A stretch of DNA of 64,000 nt. Origin: Bog-756 sp963725275. Its GTDB lineage: Bacteria > Actinomycetota > Acidimicrobiia > Acidimicrobiales > RAAP-2. Positions 62,886 through 64,000 of this stretch are shown here, one piece after another (positions within the stretch are counted from its first letter, which is position 1; the number at the start of each line of letters is the position of its first letter). The DNA lies in the NCBI GenBank assembly GCA_963725275.1, contig CAVRXS010000005.1, forward strand, positions 620,001 to 684,000, written 5' to 3'. The position numbers and the translations under genes were made by a program. A model generated the notes under the pieces. That model worked only from the letters and a program-made list of their open reading frames with translations. It searched no databases and was not told where the DNA came from.

Positions 62886-63965
62886 ATGCCGACGGGTCCC
62901 GGCCGGGTTGCCATGATCGACCGCGAGGACGTGGTGCAACGCCACGGCTACCACCAGGTCCGGGTCAAGCGGGTCGTGGAGGAGACCGCCGATACCCGGT
63001 CGTTCGTGCTCGACGTGCCCGACGACCTCGCGGAGGCGTTCCAGTACCAGCCGGGCCAGTTCTGCACCTTCCGGGTGCGGATCGGTCCGGTCGATCACTT
63101 CCGGTGCTACTCGATGTCGAGCGCTCCGGAGACCGACGAGGATCTGGCGGTCACGGTCAAACGGGTCCCGGGTGGTGCGGTGTCCAACTGGTTGCTCGAC
63201 GAGGTCTCGGACGGTGACGTGGTGGAGGTGACCAGGCCGTCGGGGGCCTTCCTCATCCGCGGCGGCACGGGGCCGATCATCGGGTTCTGCGGCGGCAGCG
63301 GGATCACGCCGCTCATCTCGATCGCCAAGAGCGCGTTGACCTCCTCCGAGCGTCCGGTCCGGCTCCTCTACGCCAACCGCGACGCTGACTCGATCATCTT
63401 CGACCGCACGCTCCGGACCCTCGAGTCCCGGTTCCCCGATCGCCTCACCGTCGTCCGGCATCTCGATTCGGTCGACGGCCTGCCGGCCGCCGCCGCCATC
63501 CGTGGCTTCGTCGACGGCGACCTGACTGCGGACTTCTATGTGTGCGGACCCGGTGCGTTCATGGAGCTGGTCGAGGAGTCCCTCGTCCGGGTCGGCGTCG
63601 AGCCCGATGCGATCCTCGTCGAGCGGTTCACCGCACCCCCCGATCCCGGGCCGGTGTCACCCGGCGGGCCCTCCGCAACAGGGGCCCCGACGACGATCGT
63701 GCTCGAGCTGCGCGGGAAGCGGCACGAGGTCGCCTATCACCAGGGTGACACCGTGCTCGAGACCGCCAGACGGGCGAGCCTCGCTGCCCCGTACTCCTGT
63801 GAGGCCGGGAGCTGTGCGACCTGTATGGCCCTCCTCTGCGAAGGATCGGCCACCATGCGCGTGAACAATGCACTCACCCCGGAGGAGCTCGACGAGGGGT
63901 GGATCCTCACCTGCCAGGCGCTGCCCACCGGGTCGCCGTTCCGGGTCGAGTACGAACAGCTCTGA
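62886..63965 (+). CDS. Ferredoxin-NAD(P) reductase with C-terminal [2Fe-2S] domain (KshB/PaaE-like)
   Basis: 359 residues, three domains. The FAD domain has HFRCYSMSSAPETD (RxYS, flavin). The NAD(P) domain has GFCGGSGITPLISIAK and FYVCGPGAFMELVEE. The plant-type [2Fe-2S] domain has PYSCEAGSCATCM and a later Cys in ILTCQA, giving C-x4-C-x2-C...C. This is the single-component reductase layout that serves Rieske oxygenases such as 3-ketosteroid 9-alpha-hydroxylase, so it most likely feeds the oxygenase at 58776. Alternative ATGs are 62886 and 62913. Confidence 0.92.
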   Translation: MPTGPGRVAMIDREDVVQRHGYHQVRVKRVVEETADTRSFVLDVPDDLAEAFQYQPGQFCTFRVRIGPVDHFRCYSMSSAPETDEDLAVTVKRVPGGAVSNWLLDEVSDGDVVEVTRPSGAFLIRGGTGPIIGFCGGSGITPLISIAKSALTSSERPVRLLYANRDADSIIFDRTLRTLESRFPDRLTVVRHLDSVDGLPAAAAIRGFVDGDLTADFYVCGPGAFMELVEESLVRVGVEPDAILVERFTAPPDPGPVSPGGPSATGAPTTIVLELRGKRHEVAYHQGDTVLETARRASLAAPYSCEAGSCATCMALLCEGSATMRVNNALTPEELDEGWILTCQALPTGSPFRVEYEQL

Positions 63966-63973
63966 AAATCCGG

Positions 63974-63990
63974 TTCTCTTGACTGGAGAA
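63974..63990. promoter_or_regulatory. TTCTC-N7-GAGAA dyad at the window end
   Basis: TTCTC-TTGACTG-GAGAA starts 8 bases after the reductase stop and contains TTGACT, a possible -35 box. It is followed by GACGGTCTTC. It probably belongs to the promoter of a gene just beyond the window. Confidence 0.35.
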
Positions 63991-64000
63991 GACGGTCTTC

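Noticed and set aside
1..64000. CRISPR arrays, tRNA or rRNA genes
   Set aside because: No regularly spaced repeats, cloverleaf-like segments or rRNA stretches were recognised by reading; a tRNA scan was not possible here.

Overview
The window is 64 kb of high-GC DNA with GTG/TTG starts, many ATGA/GTGA gene overlaps and short leaders. Gene content includes several bacterial P450s, paired FadE-type acyl-CoA dehydrogenases, CaiB/BaiF CoA-transferase, an F420-type LLM oxidoreductase, a mycothiol-isomerase-like DinB protein and a VKOR. This points to a free-living actinomycete, plausibly of the Acidimicrobiia or a mycobacteria-like lineage. The class is an inference; no rRNA or tRNA gene was seen.

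Most of the window is catabolic. Block 1 (about 0-9.3 kb) holds three P450s, SDRs, a D-aminoacylase-type amidohydrolase, a TetR regulator and a P450-type ferredoxin. Block 2 (14.3-27.2 kb, mainly minus strand) has a MarR regulator, a cobalamin-binding-like protein, fused isobutyryl-CoA mutase (icmF), and a run P450-SDR-ALDH-ACAD-ACAD-CoA transferase-SDR. Block 3 (27.8-43.4 kb) has two acyl-CoA ligases, three single and two overlapping paired acyl-CoA dehydrogenase genes, two enoyl-CoA hydratases, an ACAD plus APH-kinase pair of the ACAD10/11 kind, a quinone oxidoreductase, a SnoaL-like protein and two TetR regulators. Block 4 (58.1-64 kb) has a carboxymuconolactone-decarboxylase-like protein, a Rieske oxygenase, an LLM oxidoreductase, an amidohydrolase and a three-domain ferredoxin reductase. 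Together these would oxidise an alicyclic or isoprenoid-like substrate (P450/Rieske, SDR, ALDH), activate it (ligase/CoA transferase), shorten it by beta-oxidation with heteromeric dehydrogenases, and rearrange a branched acyl-CoA end product (IcmF). The substrate is not identifiable from sequence alone.

Two accessory stretches interrupt this. The first (9.25-14.3 kb) has a GAF-EAL protein, DUF4177, a lipoprotein and small unknowns. The second (43.4-58.0 kb) has singletons: DinB proteins, methyltransferases, an APH, a GNAT, a dimeric alpha/beta-barrel protein, a Tat lipoprotein amidohydrolase, VKOR and a large cyclase-ATPase. It also carries an IS256-family element whose ends and 8-bp target duplication can be read exactly.

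Two structural oddities stand out. Six otherwise intact genes each contain exactly one surplus base (lengths 3n+1), and three more reading frames have other or multiple shifts. This is probably sequencing or assembly error, though decay is possible. Around 27.2-29.6 kb, three genes survive only as short end pieces, with their middles missing.
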